From Apostichopus japonicus (lineage: Eukaryota; Echinodermata; Holothuroidea; Aspidochirotida; Stichopodidae), in the NCBI RefSeq assembly GCF_037975245.1, contig NC_092565.1, positions 10,281,499 to 10,345,498 of the forward strand: 64,000 bases of DNA, given 5' to 3'. The notes beneath the pieces were generated by a model. The model worked only from the letters and a program-made list of their open reading frames with translations, did no database searches and had not been told where the DNA came from. The position numbers and the translations under genes are program-made. Below are positions 27,173 to 37,966 of the stretch, in pieces (within the stretch, counting starts at the first letter, position 1; the number at the start of each line of letters is the position of its first letter).

Positions 27173-29119
27173 CTATAAACATGTTTCCTTGTTTTTATAT
27201 TTTAACCAGATGTATTTTAAGGAGATTGGAGTCTTGAACCCATGGAGCGTTAATGTATCTGGGTTTTGTAGGATGCATTTCTGCTTGTTAAATGATACTT
27301 TAAATCCCTTAAAATTGATCGGATGAACACCGATCTGTTCTGTAAGCATACCTTGGAAAGCGTCATCGATTGAAATTAGGGGAGTACTCAAAGACTTCTT
27401 AAACAACTCCGGTATGATATCATTGGATATAACATAAGAACCACCAGAGCAATACAACGGATAGAAATCTCCTGCAAAATAACTTTCATTGACGTAATAT
27501 CGACTCTTCGGATTCGATATTCTTGGACTGCCGGCCATGCTGCTTCCAACAAAGAATCGAGACATTTTCTCTTTGCCAGCTTTATCGGAAGTTTCTAACA
27601 AAAATCGTATAACATTTCTCCAAGCAACAAACATGTCCTCGTCACCTTTGTAAAGATATGCCGCGTCGGAGCAGAATTCAGTGGTCCATTTTAGACCTAA
27701 GACAACCTTTAGGGTTAAATTTTTGAAAGATTCCTGAAAGTTACCTTGGACTATGTCTCCGTATTTCTGTGCCTCTTTAGCCACCAATTCTTGAGTCATA
27801 GCTTCCTTCTCTCCTTCAACTTTACCAAGTATGAAGACATAGCGAACATTGCGACCTAAGAAGAGATGCTGCGAGCCCCACGTTTTACGTATCGCATTTC
27901 GTTGTTTGTAATTCCTTACATGAGAACTTATCAACGAAACGACAAACACGTTGTAATTTTTGTCTTTGACAGATGAACATAAAGTTTCGTTATTGTGAAG
28001 ATATTGTAAAACTTGATCGAAATATCTTTCGTTGTTAGTTTGTTTCGGTACGACCACATCGATGTCTGGAACTAAACATTTTCTAAGCTGCGTTGTATTC
28101 ACTAAGGCTTTCCATTGGATTTTGGGATCACTGATGTAAGTAAAAGTTGACATGGAAAGTCGCACTTCACAGGAGTGTATGTTAGGTTCCAGAGCCTGCG
28201 ATCCAAAGGAAGGGTCTAATTTGGTATTGATGTGAGTTTTACTTGCAAGAATTCCAAGAAAAACATCTGGGAATTTAATGAGAGTCTCGTTACGAGCAAA
28301 GAATAATACGTCTCTTACAGATGATGCAGACAATACAAAACCATTGTCTAAAGAACAAAAGTCTGGATATTGATCATCTTTGAATTCTTCACGACTAACA
28401 TAAAACGGACTTTGTTTATCCCTTACTGGTTTCATTCCTGACCTTAAAAAGCCCCGCCATATTCTCTTGTCACCATTATTTCTGTATGCCAAGTGCCTGT
28501 AAAGACGAGGGATATTCACGTATGTGTCATCCGTACCAATATATACGTCTACGGCAGATGGACAAGATCTGATCACGGAATAAAGTGAAAACAAAACTTT
28601 TATACTTTTCATCTTCGGGTTATCTTCAAAGTTGCCAATAACAACATCTCCGAACTCCTTAGATTCGTGTGTTGTAGTTTCATTGTCCACAATACCATTA
28701 GTATACTTTCCTCCCACAATAAACCAGAGGATAACATGCTCTGTAGACACAAGGGTTGAATTTGCCCATGTTCTTCTTATTGCGTCTCGAATACTACGTC
28801 TCGAAGGATGAGATAATACACATAAAAGTAATGTTGGCTTCTTGTCCCTGCAATCATCAAATGGTTTTGTAGATCCGATTGTTTGAAAATACTTCTTAAA
28901 CAAGTGATCGTTTTTGAATCTGTTGTTAGCCCAATCATCGCTGGTATCATCTCCTTCATGCCAAAATTTGAGGTCATAGATTTCTCGAAGGTACTTTGGC
29001 ACTTCTTTTAACTTGGATAAAGGTTGTTGGTTGCGTATGAACGTATATAAGTTGATCGCCTCCAAGCTACATATAAACACCATGCACGCGAAATAAAATC
29101 TTCGAACAGAGACTCGCAT
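27173..29119 (-). CDS. Double-domain GT31 glycosyltransferase, copy 1
   Basis: Intronless 648-residue ORF. An N-terminal signal-anchor (about residues 7-27) after a basic MRVSVRR start indicates a type II Golgi membrane protein. There are two GT31-like domains. Domain 1 (about 90-310) has RRSIRDAIRRTWAN at 107, a DxD-like GTDDTYVN at 195 and PDVFLG at 284. Domain 2 (about 385-610) has QRNAIRKTWG at 406, KGDEDMFV at 491, CSGGSYVIS at 557 and IDDAFQG at 584. Seven N-glycosylation sequons (N120, 146, 277, 341, 377, 467, 544) fit a lumenal enzyme. GT31 enzymes usually transfer Gal or GlcNAc in beta-1,3 linkage from a UDP-sugar; donor and acceptor here are unknown. Typical vertebrate members are single-domain and about 300-420 residues, so this is about double. 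Domain 1 has Pro where the family usually has Glu (EDV to PDV) and lacks the CSGGG motif, so it may be weakly active or non-catalytic. The start matches both paralogues. Family call firm; activity inferred. Confidence 0.9.
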   Translation of the reverse strand: MRVSVRRFYFACMVFICSLEAINLYTFIRNQQPLSKLKEVPKYLREIYDLKFWHEGDDTSDDWANNRFKNDHLFKKYFQTIGSTKPFDDCRDKKPTLLLCVLSHPSRRSIRDAIRRTWANSTLVSTEHVILWFIVGGKYTNGIVDNETTTHESKEFGDVVIGNFEDNPKMKSIKVLFSLYSVIRSCPSAVDVYIGTDDTYVNIPRLYRHLAYRNNGDKRIWRGFLRSGMKPVRDKQSPFYVSREEFKDDQYPDFCSLDNGFVLSASSVRDVLFFARNETLIKFPDVFLGILASKTHINTKLDPSFGSQALEPNIHSCEVRLSMSTFTYISDPKIQWKALVNTTQLRKCLVPDIDVVVPKQTNNERYFDQVLQYLHNNETLCSSVKDKNYNVFVVSLISSHVRNYKQRNAIRKTWGSQHLFLGRNVRYVFILGKVEGEKEAMTQELVAKEAQKYGDIVQGNFQESFKNLTLKVVLGLKWTTEFCSDAAYLYKGDEDMFVAWRNVIRFLLETSDKAGKEKMSRFFVGSSMAGSPRISNPKSRYYVNESYFAGDFYPLYCSGGSYVISNDIIPELFKKSLSTPLISIDDAFQGMLTEQIGVHPINFKGFKVSFNKQKCILQNPDTLTLHGFKTPISLKYIWLKYKNKETCL

Positions 29120-29321
29120 ATTGGTATTCTATTAAAGTTATATACTATACAATTACCTCAACAATATTTAAGGTTCTATAAGTCTATGCACTGAACGTAC
29201 GATGCGAAAACATTTCTGTGAAGTTCATCAACAATTTATTTTCAAAATTGTCTTTTCGACTGTCATGTTAGTACTACTATGCCACGATGTATAGACAGAA
29301 ATATGTCGGTATATTTATATA

Positions 29322-29350
29322 ATTATATATATATATATATAATTATATAT
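29322..29350. repeat. Short (TA)n in the copy 1 upstream region
   Basis: AATTATATATATATATATAA-type tract within the left arm; not present at the matching place in the right arm. Confidence 0.85.
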
Positions 29351-30822
29351 TGATAAACAAATGATATTTATACATGTAACCATGAAGCGAAAGAAGAAAC
29401 AAAAGCAATAAATATATTTTCTCTGAACTGAGAGTTGTGTTGCACTTAAAAAATGTTATACGAAGAACAATAGGTATTTATCTTTGCCCTTGTATATCCA
29501 GGCATTTATATTATATTACTCATTAGCTCACGCCTGCACAAAATGTCGCCGAAGTGTGAATTGATTGTCATGCAACCTTCCCTGTTAAGTTGACCTTCGT
29601 AATTATTTTGTGTTCACCTGGCTACCACCTGTTACCTGTCCTCCACAGTTTCTGTTAATCAGTAATTTTACATTTTCTTCGATATTGGTGATATAAATTG
29701 TTGCCGAAATGGAAAATTGATAATTCCATATAAAGAGTCAACGTTTCGAGATCAAACAGCCCAAAATTGTAATATAAAACGTCAAGCAACTGTAGAAATT
29801 TGCAGATCTTAAGTTGAAATTTTGAAAGTTTCATTTGGGCTATGAACCGTAACATCTACCAAAATAATTAATTCTTCTGGGTGAATACCCCAAGCCCCAT
29901 CTGTGTTTTTTCTTCTCCCTCACTTTTGGAGAGCTTCCTATGCGAATACTATGCATTTTGGACCCTACCGGATCAAGCGAGTGACAATTAGACCAAAGGG
30001 AAATTATTATAAAGGTATGAGTTGACCCAAATTCTCATTCTTCGTTCTTTTGTTTGTTGACATACTTTTCTCCAATGGCTTTCTGCCAGATTATTTAGCA
30101 GATATAGGCGTATAGGCGTATATAGAGCTGTCTTTTGGTATTAATGGATATTGAATTTTGTCAGTAATATGGAGATGTTAAATGTAAGAGTGAAAGTTGA
30201 AGATTTCCACATATTTTCTACAAAATCAGCAAAAAGAAAAAAATTAAATAACGAGAACCTGTGATTAACAGAATAATTCTTTTTTGAAAAATAAATATCC
30301 TATCTTTGGGACCAGAAAAGGGCGGGGGAAGGTAGATTTTTTAACTCACTACAATTTTAATGATATACCTCAGGAATGAAATAATCAGATGCTTATACGT
30401 TCAATCAAACCGGAGCCAAACTCGGGAATTTTGGCATTCCAAGGGGGAAGGCTAAACATTTGACTAACTCATGGAACTTCCCCTTCTACTGTATAATATC
30501 ATCACGTTAGTGAAGGTCTTTTTTGTTTATTTGTCCCATCTCTCAACCCCAATACCCAGACCACCCCTCTCCTCCTTCCCTTCCCCCCTCCGTCACTCCA
30601 TGGGGAATTTTTTTAATATGCCCTGCAGTTTTCAATATTATATCACCAATATCGATGAAAATTTATAAAAGCTGATTTACTGAAACTGTGTGGGACAGTT
30701 AACAGGTGGTAGCCAGACGAACACATAAGTACGAAGGTCAACTTAACAGGGATAGTTGCACGACCACCAATTCACACTTCAGTGGCCTTTTGTGCAGGCG
30801 TGAGATCTTGAGTTATATAATA

Positions 30823-30958
30823 CATATACCCGGATGAAAAAGGGCAAAGATCAATACATATTGTTCTTTGTATAACATTTGTTTTAATTACATATACTCG
30901 GATATTAAAATGCAAAGATCAATACATATTGTTCCTCGTATAAAATTTGTTTTAAGTG
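30823..30958. repeat. 68-bp tandem duplication upstream of GT31 copy 2
   Basis: CATATACccGGAT followed by TGCAAAGATCAATACATATT and GTTCnTnGTATAA occurs twice, starting at 30823 and 30891. The left arm of the inverted duplication has the block once, so this was a later duplication specific to copy 2. Confidence 0.85.
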
Positions 30959-31276
30959 CAACATAAATCTCAGTTCAGAGAAAATATATATATTGTATCT
31001 GTTTCTTCTCTCCCTCCATGATTACATTTATAATTATCATTTCTATATCAGTAAAGAAATATTTCTGTCTTTAGTATCGTGTCATCGTACCGTAGTACTT
31101 CCGAGAACATGACTGTCAAATGTATAGATTTTTCGTTACGAAATTACAATTTTGAAATAAATCGTCGATGAGCTTCACAGAAATGTTGTCGCATTGTACG
31201 TTCAATGCATAGACGTATAGAACATTAAATATTGTTGACGTAATTGTATAGTAAAGACATTTGATAGAATACCAAT

Positions 31277-33229
31277 ATGCGAGTCTCTGTTCGAAGATTT
31301 TATTTCGCGTGCGTTGTGTTTATAGGCAGCATGGAGGCGATCAACGTATTAACGTTCATACGCAACCAGCAACCTATATCCAAGTTAAAAGAAGTGCCAA
31401 AGTACCTTCGAGAAATCTATGACCTCAAATTTAGGCATGATGGAGATGATACCAGCGATGATTGGCGTGAATGGGTTAACAACAGATTCAAGAACGATCA
31501 CTTGTTTAAGAAGCATTTTCAAACAATCGGATCAACAAAACCATTTGATGATTGCAGGGATAAGAAGCCAACATTACTTTTATGTGTATTATCTCATCCT
31601 TCGAGACGTAGTATTCGAGACGCAATACGAACAACGTGGGCAAATTCAACCCTTGTGTCTACAGAGAATGTTATTCTATGGTTCATTGTGGGAAGAAATT
31701 CTATCAATGGTATTGTGGACAATGAAACTACAACACACGAATCTAAGGAGTTCGGAGATGTTGTTATTGGCAACTTTGAAGATAACCCGAAGATGGAAAG
31801 TATAAAAGTTTTGTTTTCACTTTATTCCGTGATCAGATCGTGTCCATCTGCCGTAGACGTATATATTGGTAATGATGACACATACGTGAATATCCCTCGT
31901 CTTTACAGGCACTTGGCATACAGAAATAATGGTGACAAGAGAATATGGAGTGGCTTCTTAAGGTCAGGAATGAAACCAGTAAGGGATAAACAAAGTCCTC
32001 TTTACGTTAGTCGTGAAGAATTCAAAGATGATAAGTATCCAGACTTTTGTTCTTTAGACAATGGTTTTGTATTGTCTGCATCATCTGTAAGAGATGTATT
32101 ATTCTTTGCTCGTAACGAGACTCTCATTAAATTCCCAGATGTTTTTCTTGGAATTCTTGCAAATAAAACTCACATCAATACAAAATTAGACCTTTCCTTT
32201 GGATCGCCGGTTTTTAGCGGTAATTTACCCCATTGTACTGTGCGTCTTTCAATGTCAACGTTTAGGTACCAAAGTAACCTGCTAAATCACTGGCAAGCCC
32301 TCGTTAATATCACAGAGCTTAAAAAGTGTACAATTCCTGATATTGATGTAGTCGTACCGAAGCGAACTAACAACGAAAGATATTTCGATCAAGTATTAAC
32401 ATATCTTCACAACAACGAAACTTTATGTTCATCTGTTCATGACGAATATGCCAACGTTTTTGTCGTTTCGTTGATTAGTTCTCATGTAAGGAATTACAAA
32501 CAACGAAATGCGATACGTGAAACGTGGGGCTCGCAGCATCTCTTCTTCGGTCGCAACGTTCGCTATGTCTTCATACTTGGTAAAAAGGAAGGAAAGAATG
32601 GAGCTATGATACAAGAATTGGTGGCTAAAGAGGCACAGAAATACGGAGACATAGTCCAAGGTAACTTTCAGGAATCTTTCAAAAATTTAACCTTAAAGGT
32701 TGTCTTAGGTTTAAAATGGACCACTGAATTCTGCTCTGATGCGGCGTATCTTTACAAGGGTGACGAGGACATGTTTGTAGCTTGGAGAAATGTTATACGA
32801 TTTTTGTTAGAAACTTCCGATAAAGCTGGCAAAGAGAAAATGTCTCGATTCTTTGTGGGAAGTAAAATGAGAGGCAGTCCAAGAATATCAAATCCAAAGG
32901 ATCGATATTACGTCAATGAAAGTTATTTTGCAGGAGATTTCTATCCGTTGTATTGCTCTGGTGGTTCTTATGTTATATCCAATGATATCATACCGGAGTT
33001 GTTTAAGAAGTCTTTGAGTACTCCCCTAATTCCAATCGATGACGCTTACCAAGGTATGCTTACAGAACAGATCGGAGTTCATCCGGTTGATCATAAGGGG
33101 TTTCGAGTTCTGTTCAAGAAAGGCTGTTTCTTACAAAGTCCAAAAACACTAACGCTCCATGGGTTTAAGTCATCGCAATCCTTAAGAAATATCTGGTCGA
33201 AGTACCAAGAGAACGAGAAATGTATATAA
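31277..33229 (+). CDS. Double-domain GT31 glycosyltransferase, copy 2
   Basis: Intronless 650-residue ORF, diverging head to head from copy 1 as the other arm of an inverted duplication. It has the same layout: signal-anchor, GT31-like domain 1 (IRTTWAN, GNDDTYVN, FCSLDNGFVLS, PDVFLG) and domain 2 (QRNAIRETWG, KGDEDMFV, CSGGSYVIS, IDDAYQG). The N-terminal third is nearly the same as copy 1 except for two extra residues in DDWREWVNNRF. The inter-domain linker (FGSPVFSGN to PDIDVVVPK) and the C-terminal tail (FLQSPKTLTLHGFKSS to ENEKCI) differ clearly from copies 1 and 3. The first DxD-like site reads NDD instead of TDD. No stop or frameshift, so it looks functional. Expected role is Golgi beta-1,3 glycosyl transfer, substrate unknown. 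A possible ATTAAA poly(A) signal lies near 33597. Confidence 0.9.
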   Translation: MRVSVRRFYFACVVFIGSMEAINVLTFIRNQQPISKLKEVPKYLREIYDLKFRHDGDDTSDDWREWVNNRFKNDHLFKKHFQTIGSTKPFDDCRDKKPTLLLCVLSHPSRRSIRDAIRTTWANSTLVSTENVILWFIVGRNSINGIVDNETTTHESKEFGDVVIGNFEDNPKMESIKVLFSLYSVIRSCPSAVDVYIGNDDTYVNIPRLYRHLAYRNNGDKRIWSGFLRSGMKPVRDKQSPLYVSREEFKDDKYPDFCSLDNGFVLSASSVRDVLFFARNETLIKFPDVFLGILANKTHINTKLDLSFGSPVFSGNLPHCTVRLSMSTFRYQSNLLNHWQALVNITELKKCTIPDIDVVVPKRTNNERYFDQVLTYLHNNETLCSSVHDEYANVFVVSLISSHVRNYKQRNAIRETWGSQHLFFGRNVRYVFILGKKEGKNGAMIQELVAKEAQKYGDIVQGNFQESFKNLTLKVVLGLKWTTEFCSDAAYLYKGDEDMFVAWRNVIRFLLETSDKAGKEKMSRFFVGSKMRGSPRISNPKDRYYVNESYFAGDFYPLYCSGGSYVISNDIIPELFKKSLSTPLIPIDDAYQGMLTEQIGVHPVDHKGFRVLFKKGCFLQSPKTLTLHGFKSSQSLRNIWSKYQENEKCI

Positions 33230-34089
33230 AATGACATATTGAATTAGTAATGATTCCACAGTTTACTCGATAGTTGATTGTTATGTTGTGATTTATGCCG
33301 TAATAAGACGAGAACAGCAGAAAATTTGTTATACCTTAAATCAACTTTTCGATTATAATACGTAAATCGTTCTATACCAACTTAGTTGATACTGAAATCC
33401 TTTTACAATGAACTCCATTAGCTCGATTAGCCAATGGTCAATCCAGTAATGAAGTACAACAAAAGTAAACAATGTGATTTTGTTTGTTTTCTAATCATTC
33501 TGCTTTAATTTAATTTTTTATTATTAATATACTAATGTGCTTAAATCTTGTTGCCAAAATATGACCGACCACACATTATTTTGCTGGGTATTCTTTATTA
33601 AATAATTCCAGGAAGGTATTTCATTTTGAAGAACAGCAGTCATTGTGTTTTGAGCTATATCTCGTCGATTTGATCAATTTTTCGACTAAACATTAGAGAC
33701 TGTTTAAAATTCGTATGAATATACATTGACATAAACATTAACACCGTTGACATCCATTGATTACACTCGCAAAGATACATTCAAACCTAATCAATGACGT
33801 GCGCAATAGCGTGGAGTAAAGTGCCCCCACCCCTCCCTCAACTCCAGTCGCATGAGAACCGGCTGATCCAGTATTTGCTCTATACAAGAAGGGGAGACAA
33901 AACTTTATTGCTCTTAACTTGCTATACTGAAAAGCTGAAAAGGGTCATCGGTTCTTCAGCCCAGGCTTAAACCAAAAGGGTTTCTGGTTTTCCGACTCAG
34001 ATATTGTCCGCATAATGACGCATTTACATTTTGAGCAATAGATCACAATATTGTTATGCCTGTTCAAGGTCCGAATTGACCTCAAGTAT
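33230..34089. other. Intergenic after GT31 copy 2
   Basis: AT-rich; probably holds the copy 2 3' UTR. Nothing else recognised. Confidence 0.5.
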
Positions 34090-34830
34090 TTCTTCAACGT
34101 ATTTCTTCCTTTATGTTGATGAGTCTTTGTGGGTCCTGTGTGGAATATTGGTGGGTTCTTTGAGGGACTCACACAGTGCCAGCCTGGGCAGTGCACATGT
34201 GGCCCAACTAACCCACACATGGCCTGTCGGGGTCAATTTGGGCAACCTTTGTGGGACCTACACGGTTTTTTCCACCAGACCCATTTCGGACTCATGTTGG
34301 CATACCCAGTTGGGAAAATGTTGGGTCTTAAATGTGCCAGCTATGGGCTAGAACTGTTGGGATATATATATATATATATATATATAGGCTATATATATAG
34401 GCTATATATATAGGCTATATATATATATATAGGCTATATATATAGGCTATATATATATATATATATATATGGGTCCTATCTAGGTCACAAACAACATATT
34501 AGTGTGTTCTTTGTAGGGCTTACACAGCTCAAAACCATACAGCCCACATAGGACCCACCTGGGCAAACTCTATGAGGCCAAAACGGAAACCCCCATGGGT
34601 TCTACACAGTTTGTCTGCATGCCTGGTCTGTCTTGGTCCCATGTGGGTTAACGTTCACTGGGTTTTGTGGGTTATATGGCCCCAAGTAGGAAAATCTGTG
34701 TGACATACTTTAGGGTCCTACACAGACCCCATATGTGCAACCCTTTTGGGATAATAATGGTTCCTGTACAGCTAATATAGGTCTGAAATAGGCAACCCGC
34801 CTGGGCAAAACTCTTTGGGATATGGATATT
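34090..34830 (+). repeat. Degenerate TGGGcC/TGGGcAA repeat tract
   Basis: Richer in G and C than its surroundings and built from recurring blocks such as GGGTCCTgTGTGG, GGGTTCTTTGnGGG, TnACACAG, TTTGGGCAACC and CCCACATGG. Blocks starting near 34131 and 34471 align over about 150 bp. No open frame runs through, so it reads as an old tandem repeat rather than a gene. Confidence 0.65.
34361..34470. repeat. (TA)n interspersed with TAGGC
   Basis: TATATAGGCTATATA units repeated five times within (TA)n, splitting the degenerate GGGTCC tract. Confidence 0.9.
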
Positions 34831-34948
34831 GAAAGAAAATTGACATTACCTAGCCCTCGGCATTGGAACCAAAAACTATACTTCCCAGCAACTCAAAAAC
34901 TGCAATGCAGGCTTTCAAATTAACAGCAATATAACTGAGTACGAGTAT

Positions 34949-35110
34949 GATCAGATGTGACACTTACATTGACAGGAAGTCCACTTAAAACTTTCTGAAC
35001 ACGATTAGCAAATACGTATGTGCGTTCCTGATCAGTTGTGACAAATACTGTGAGAGAAGGTCCACTTCAACTTACTGAACACGATCGGCAAATACATATA
35101 TTCGTGCCTT
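34949..35110. repeat. 81-bp tandem duplication
   Basis: GATCAGnTGTGACA, GTCCACTT, CTGAACACGATnnGCAAATAC occur twice, at 34949 and 35030, about 80 percent alike. Confidence 0.8.
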
Positions 35111-35269
35111 GAATACAGTATAGGCTAAGTGAGCGATGTGTAAGTTCTCTATTCTTTCTGTGCAAGGAAGTTTGACACTATAACTAGGTCAGTAGCAAAC
35201 AAATTACATAAAAAGTGAAAAAGTTAATAATCAGAACCCCTTATGCGAACTTTACTAGCCTCCATGACA

Positions 35270-35740
35270 AAAGCACATGGGGCCCATATGTATCTTACCT
35301 GGTATTATCATAGTGAAAGCCAATGTGGAGCCCATATTTTACCCACATGGAACACGACTGGGCATCCCTTGGTTTACCCGCCCTAATTTGCCCATGTCAA
35401 AGCCATGTAATACTACATATGGAACTCAGTCATCCCAGAGTTAGCCCACATTAGTTTACTCATCGTAGCCCGCATTCAACCCACATTAATTGTGCATAGG
35501 CCTTGCAGTTAGGCTAAGCAAGGATGCCATAGTTAGCCTACACATCTTTGCCCAAACATGTTTAATTAATGACAAATATAACACGGAGCCCTAGTAGTAT
35601 ATCCATGGTTAGCACCACGATGCAAATGGCTTTCACCATCAATTGCCCATGTATATCTTACATTTCAATCACTTGTAACACAACTGGGCAGGCCTTGGTT
35701 TACCCACACTAATTTGCCCACATTGGGCCACAAGGTTGTG
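35270..35740 (-). repeat. Degenerate TGGGcAA repeat tract, opposite orientation
   Basis: Resembles the 34.1-34.8 kb tract read on the other strand (GCCCATATG, TTGCCCACAT, AACCCACA). A block ACTGGGCAnnCCTTGGTTTA followed by AATTTGCCCA occurs at about 35362 and again about 315 bp later near 35679. Confidence 0.65.
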
Positions 35741-35749
35741 ATGGCTTGA

Positions 35750-36940
35750 TCGGTGGGGGTCCCTCATCGACCTCCCACACCTGGACTCCAATACCTTTTA
35801 TTTGATGTACATGGGAAGACCATTGCCGGTCAACCATTAACCCCTGCTTTAGGATCATGATTTTTTTTTTTGGGGGGGGGGGGGAGTTTTCAGAGATTTT
35901 CTTACACTTGGCACATAAAGTCGGAGAAAATTGGAAGAATGAGAATTGTTTTGTTTTTTTAGATAATAAAATAAAATGAGTAGGTTTCTTCTTGAGCATA
36001 TATAACAATTAAGTGCATTGTGTCGATCTATCTGTGATGACTGTGCAGATGGCAATTTTCTCGCTTATATATACGCTAACCTTTATCTAAGCAGTGCAAC
36101 TGCATAAACAGGTGGATTGCTTCCATCAAGGAATCACCCACCAAACCAGTCAATACAATATTGACTACGGCGGCAAAAACAGAAAATAAACTTGAACAGC
36201 GCCGTCTGTTTGTTACTTGGCTACTGTAATGCATTCCTGCACTGGATTTGTAAAGGTAACTACCACACATGTTTACTCTCTTTAATTACAGTCACAAAAG
36301 GAAATAGTTGTGTTTCAGGGGATTGTTTACAGATAGTCTGACATAGAACTGTGAGAATGCGTTGAAGTGCCAGTAATTTCCAGACGTAACATTTCAGTAT
36401 CTAAAGTATGGTTGTGTTGAATGTTGGTGTTGCCTAATATGTCTTTCGCAGAGGTCAATTGGGATAAAAAAAGAAAGAAAGATGAATAAAATAATGATTG
36501 ACAAAAGACTGCAGAATTATCTAATCCTGTCTTTCAGGTGAACCATTTGTTCGGACATTCCTTGACAAATTTAACCTTTCAGTTTACTAATTTCCACTGT
36601 GCATATACATTCCCTTTGTTCAGAACGTATGTAGAGTCAGTGACGTACCAGGCGTGGGGGGGGGGGGGCAGGGGAGTGCAATGCCATGCCACATATTGAT
36701 CATATTATCAGTTTTAAGCTTTGCCAAAGTGTGCACTCGTTGCTGGATCCTATAACTTCTTCACATTACTTTAACTTTGACGAGTCAGTAACAACATACA
36801 ACCATAGAGGTAAAACCTCCGTGATTCAACCATTTCATGTGTTGCATCCATTTCCTATTGAAAGGACTCGTAATACCCACTGGAATACCCATACTGGACG
36901 TAACTCATCGTCATGACCACGTGATTATACACTCTCGATG
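35750..36940. other. Intergenic, nothing recognised
   Basis: Contains T11 followed directly by G13 (35861-35884) and a G13 run at 36656-36668. Confidence 0.5.
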
Positions 36941-36941
36941 T

Positions 36942-37184
36942 TTGAGAGTTGGGCTTGAGAGTTGGGCTTGAGAGTTGGGCTTGAGAGTTGGGCATGAGAG
37001 TTGGGCTTGAGAGTTGGGCTTGAGAGTTGGGCTTGAGAGTTGGGCTTGAGAGTTGGGCTTGAGAGTTGGGCTTGAGAGTTGGGCTTGAGAGTTGGGCTTG
37101 AGAGTTGGGCTTGAGAGTTGGCTTGAGAGTTGGGCTTGAGAGTTGGGCTTGAGAGTTGGGCTTGAGAGTTGGGCTTGAGAGTTG
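36942..37184. repeat. 13-bp minisatellite
   Basis: About 18.7 copies of GGGCTTGAGAGTT, nearly perfect: one unit reads GGGCATGAGAGTT and one has lost a G. In one minus frame it gives a 13-residue period (SPTLKPNSQAQLS), as expected for any open 13-bp repeat. Confidence 0.97.
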
Positions 37185-37717
37185 ATCAAGTTGTGCACTT
37201 CAAGCTCTTCCTTGAGTAACTTCTCTTCAGCAGCACATGTCGGAATCTTTACATGTTGTTGAAGCTGAATAACGAAGCCAGAAAGGAGAAGTCAATATTT
37301 GCATTCACAAAGTCATCGAAAGGTACATATTACTGGGATGAAATATTTCCTTCAGTTTACCACGGAAACTAAGAACTCAGTAAATCAATATCTAAACTGA
37401 ATGTCTCATCGCTATCCCTGCTTCGCGTGCTTTGTCATAGCAACGTAGTTAAACGATCAAATATACAACTACCACGGACAACAGTGTCTTGTGACTACGG
37501 TCTTATTTATCACCCGATACTCGAACAGTAGTTACTGTTCTAGCTATGAGAATCGGGTGTATTTATCGATTACGCTATTCCTTCTCTGACAAATTTCAAT
37601 CGCAATAAATAAACGAGTTCGGAGATTACCCTGTGCGCGCGGTATTCATGTCCGCATATATGTCGGTAATTTATTCATCTCATTGTTACACATCCGGGCA
37701 ACGTTTCCATTGTGAAG

Positions 37718-37780
37718 TCAACCAGCGCATCTTGTTTCGAATTGGAAAACAAAGGCAATTCCATGCAGTAGGCTTTGGAC

Positions 37781-37870
<90 letters not shown>

Positions 37871-37900
37871 TGTCCAAAGCCTACTGCATGGCTTTGGACA

Positions 37901-37966
<66 letters not shown>

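Larger units (their letters stand above)
27173..33229. repeat. Large inverted duplication carrying GT31 copies 1 and 2
   Basis: Left arm about 27173-29702 and right arm about 30637-33229 are inverted copies. Homology is not limited to the genes: it continues through the upstream DNA, for example TTATATCACCAATATCGA, GAAGGTCAACTTAACAGGGA and TTTTGTGCAGGCGTGAG on both sides. It stops abruptly about 0.6 kb before each start codon, leaving a unique spacer of about 0.93 kb. Both genes therefore carry related 5' regions and fire outward. Confidence 0.9.

Noticed and set aside
31419-31805. 128-codon ORF inside GT31 copy 2, and similar ORFs inside copies 1 and 3
   Set aside because: Out-of-frame shadows of the GT31 coding sequence; they recur only because the genes are paralogous.
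33945-34413. Overlapping ORFs of about 90-106 codons on both strands
   Set aside because: They lie in the degenerate GGGTCC repeat tract, change frame between repeat units and have no recognisable domain.
36911-37198. ORF with SPTLKPNSQAQLS repeats; also considered as a CRISPR array
   Set aside because: It is a 13-bp minisatellite with no spacers in a eukaryotic genome, and the peptide period follows from the unit length.
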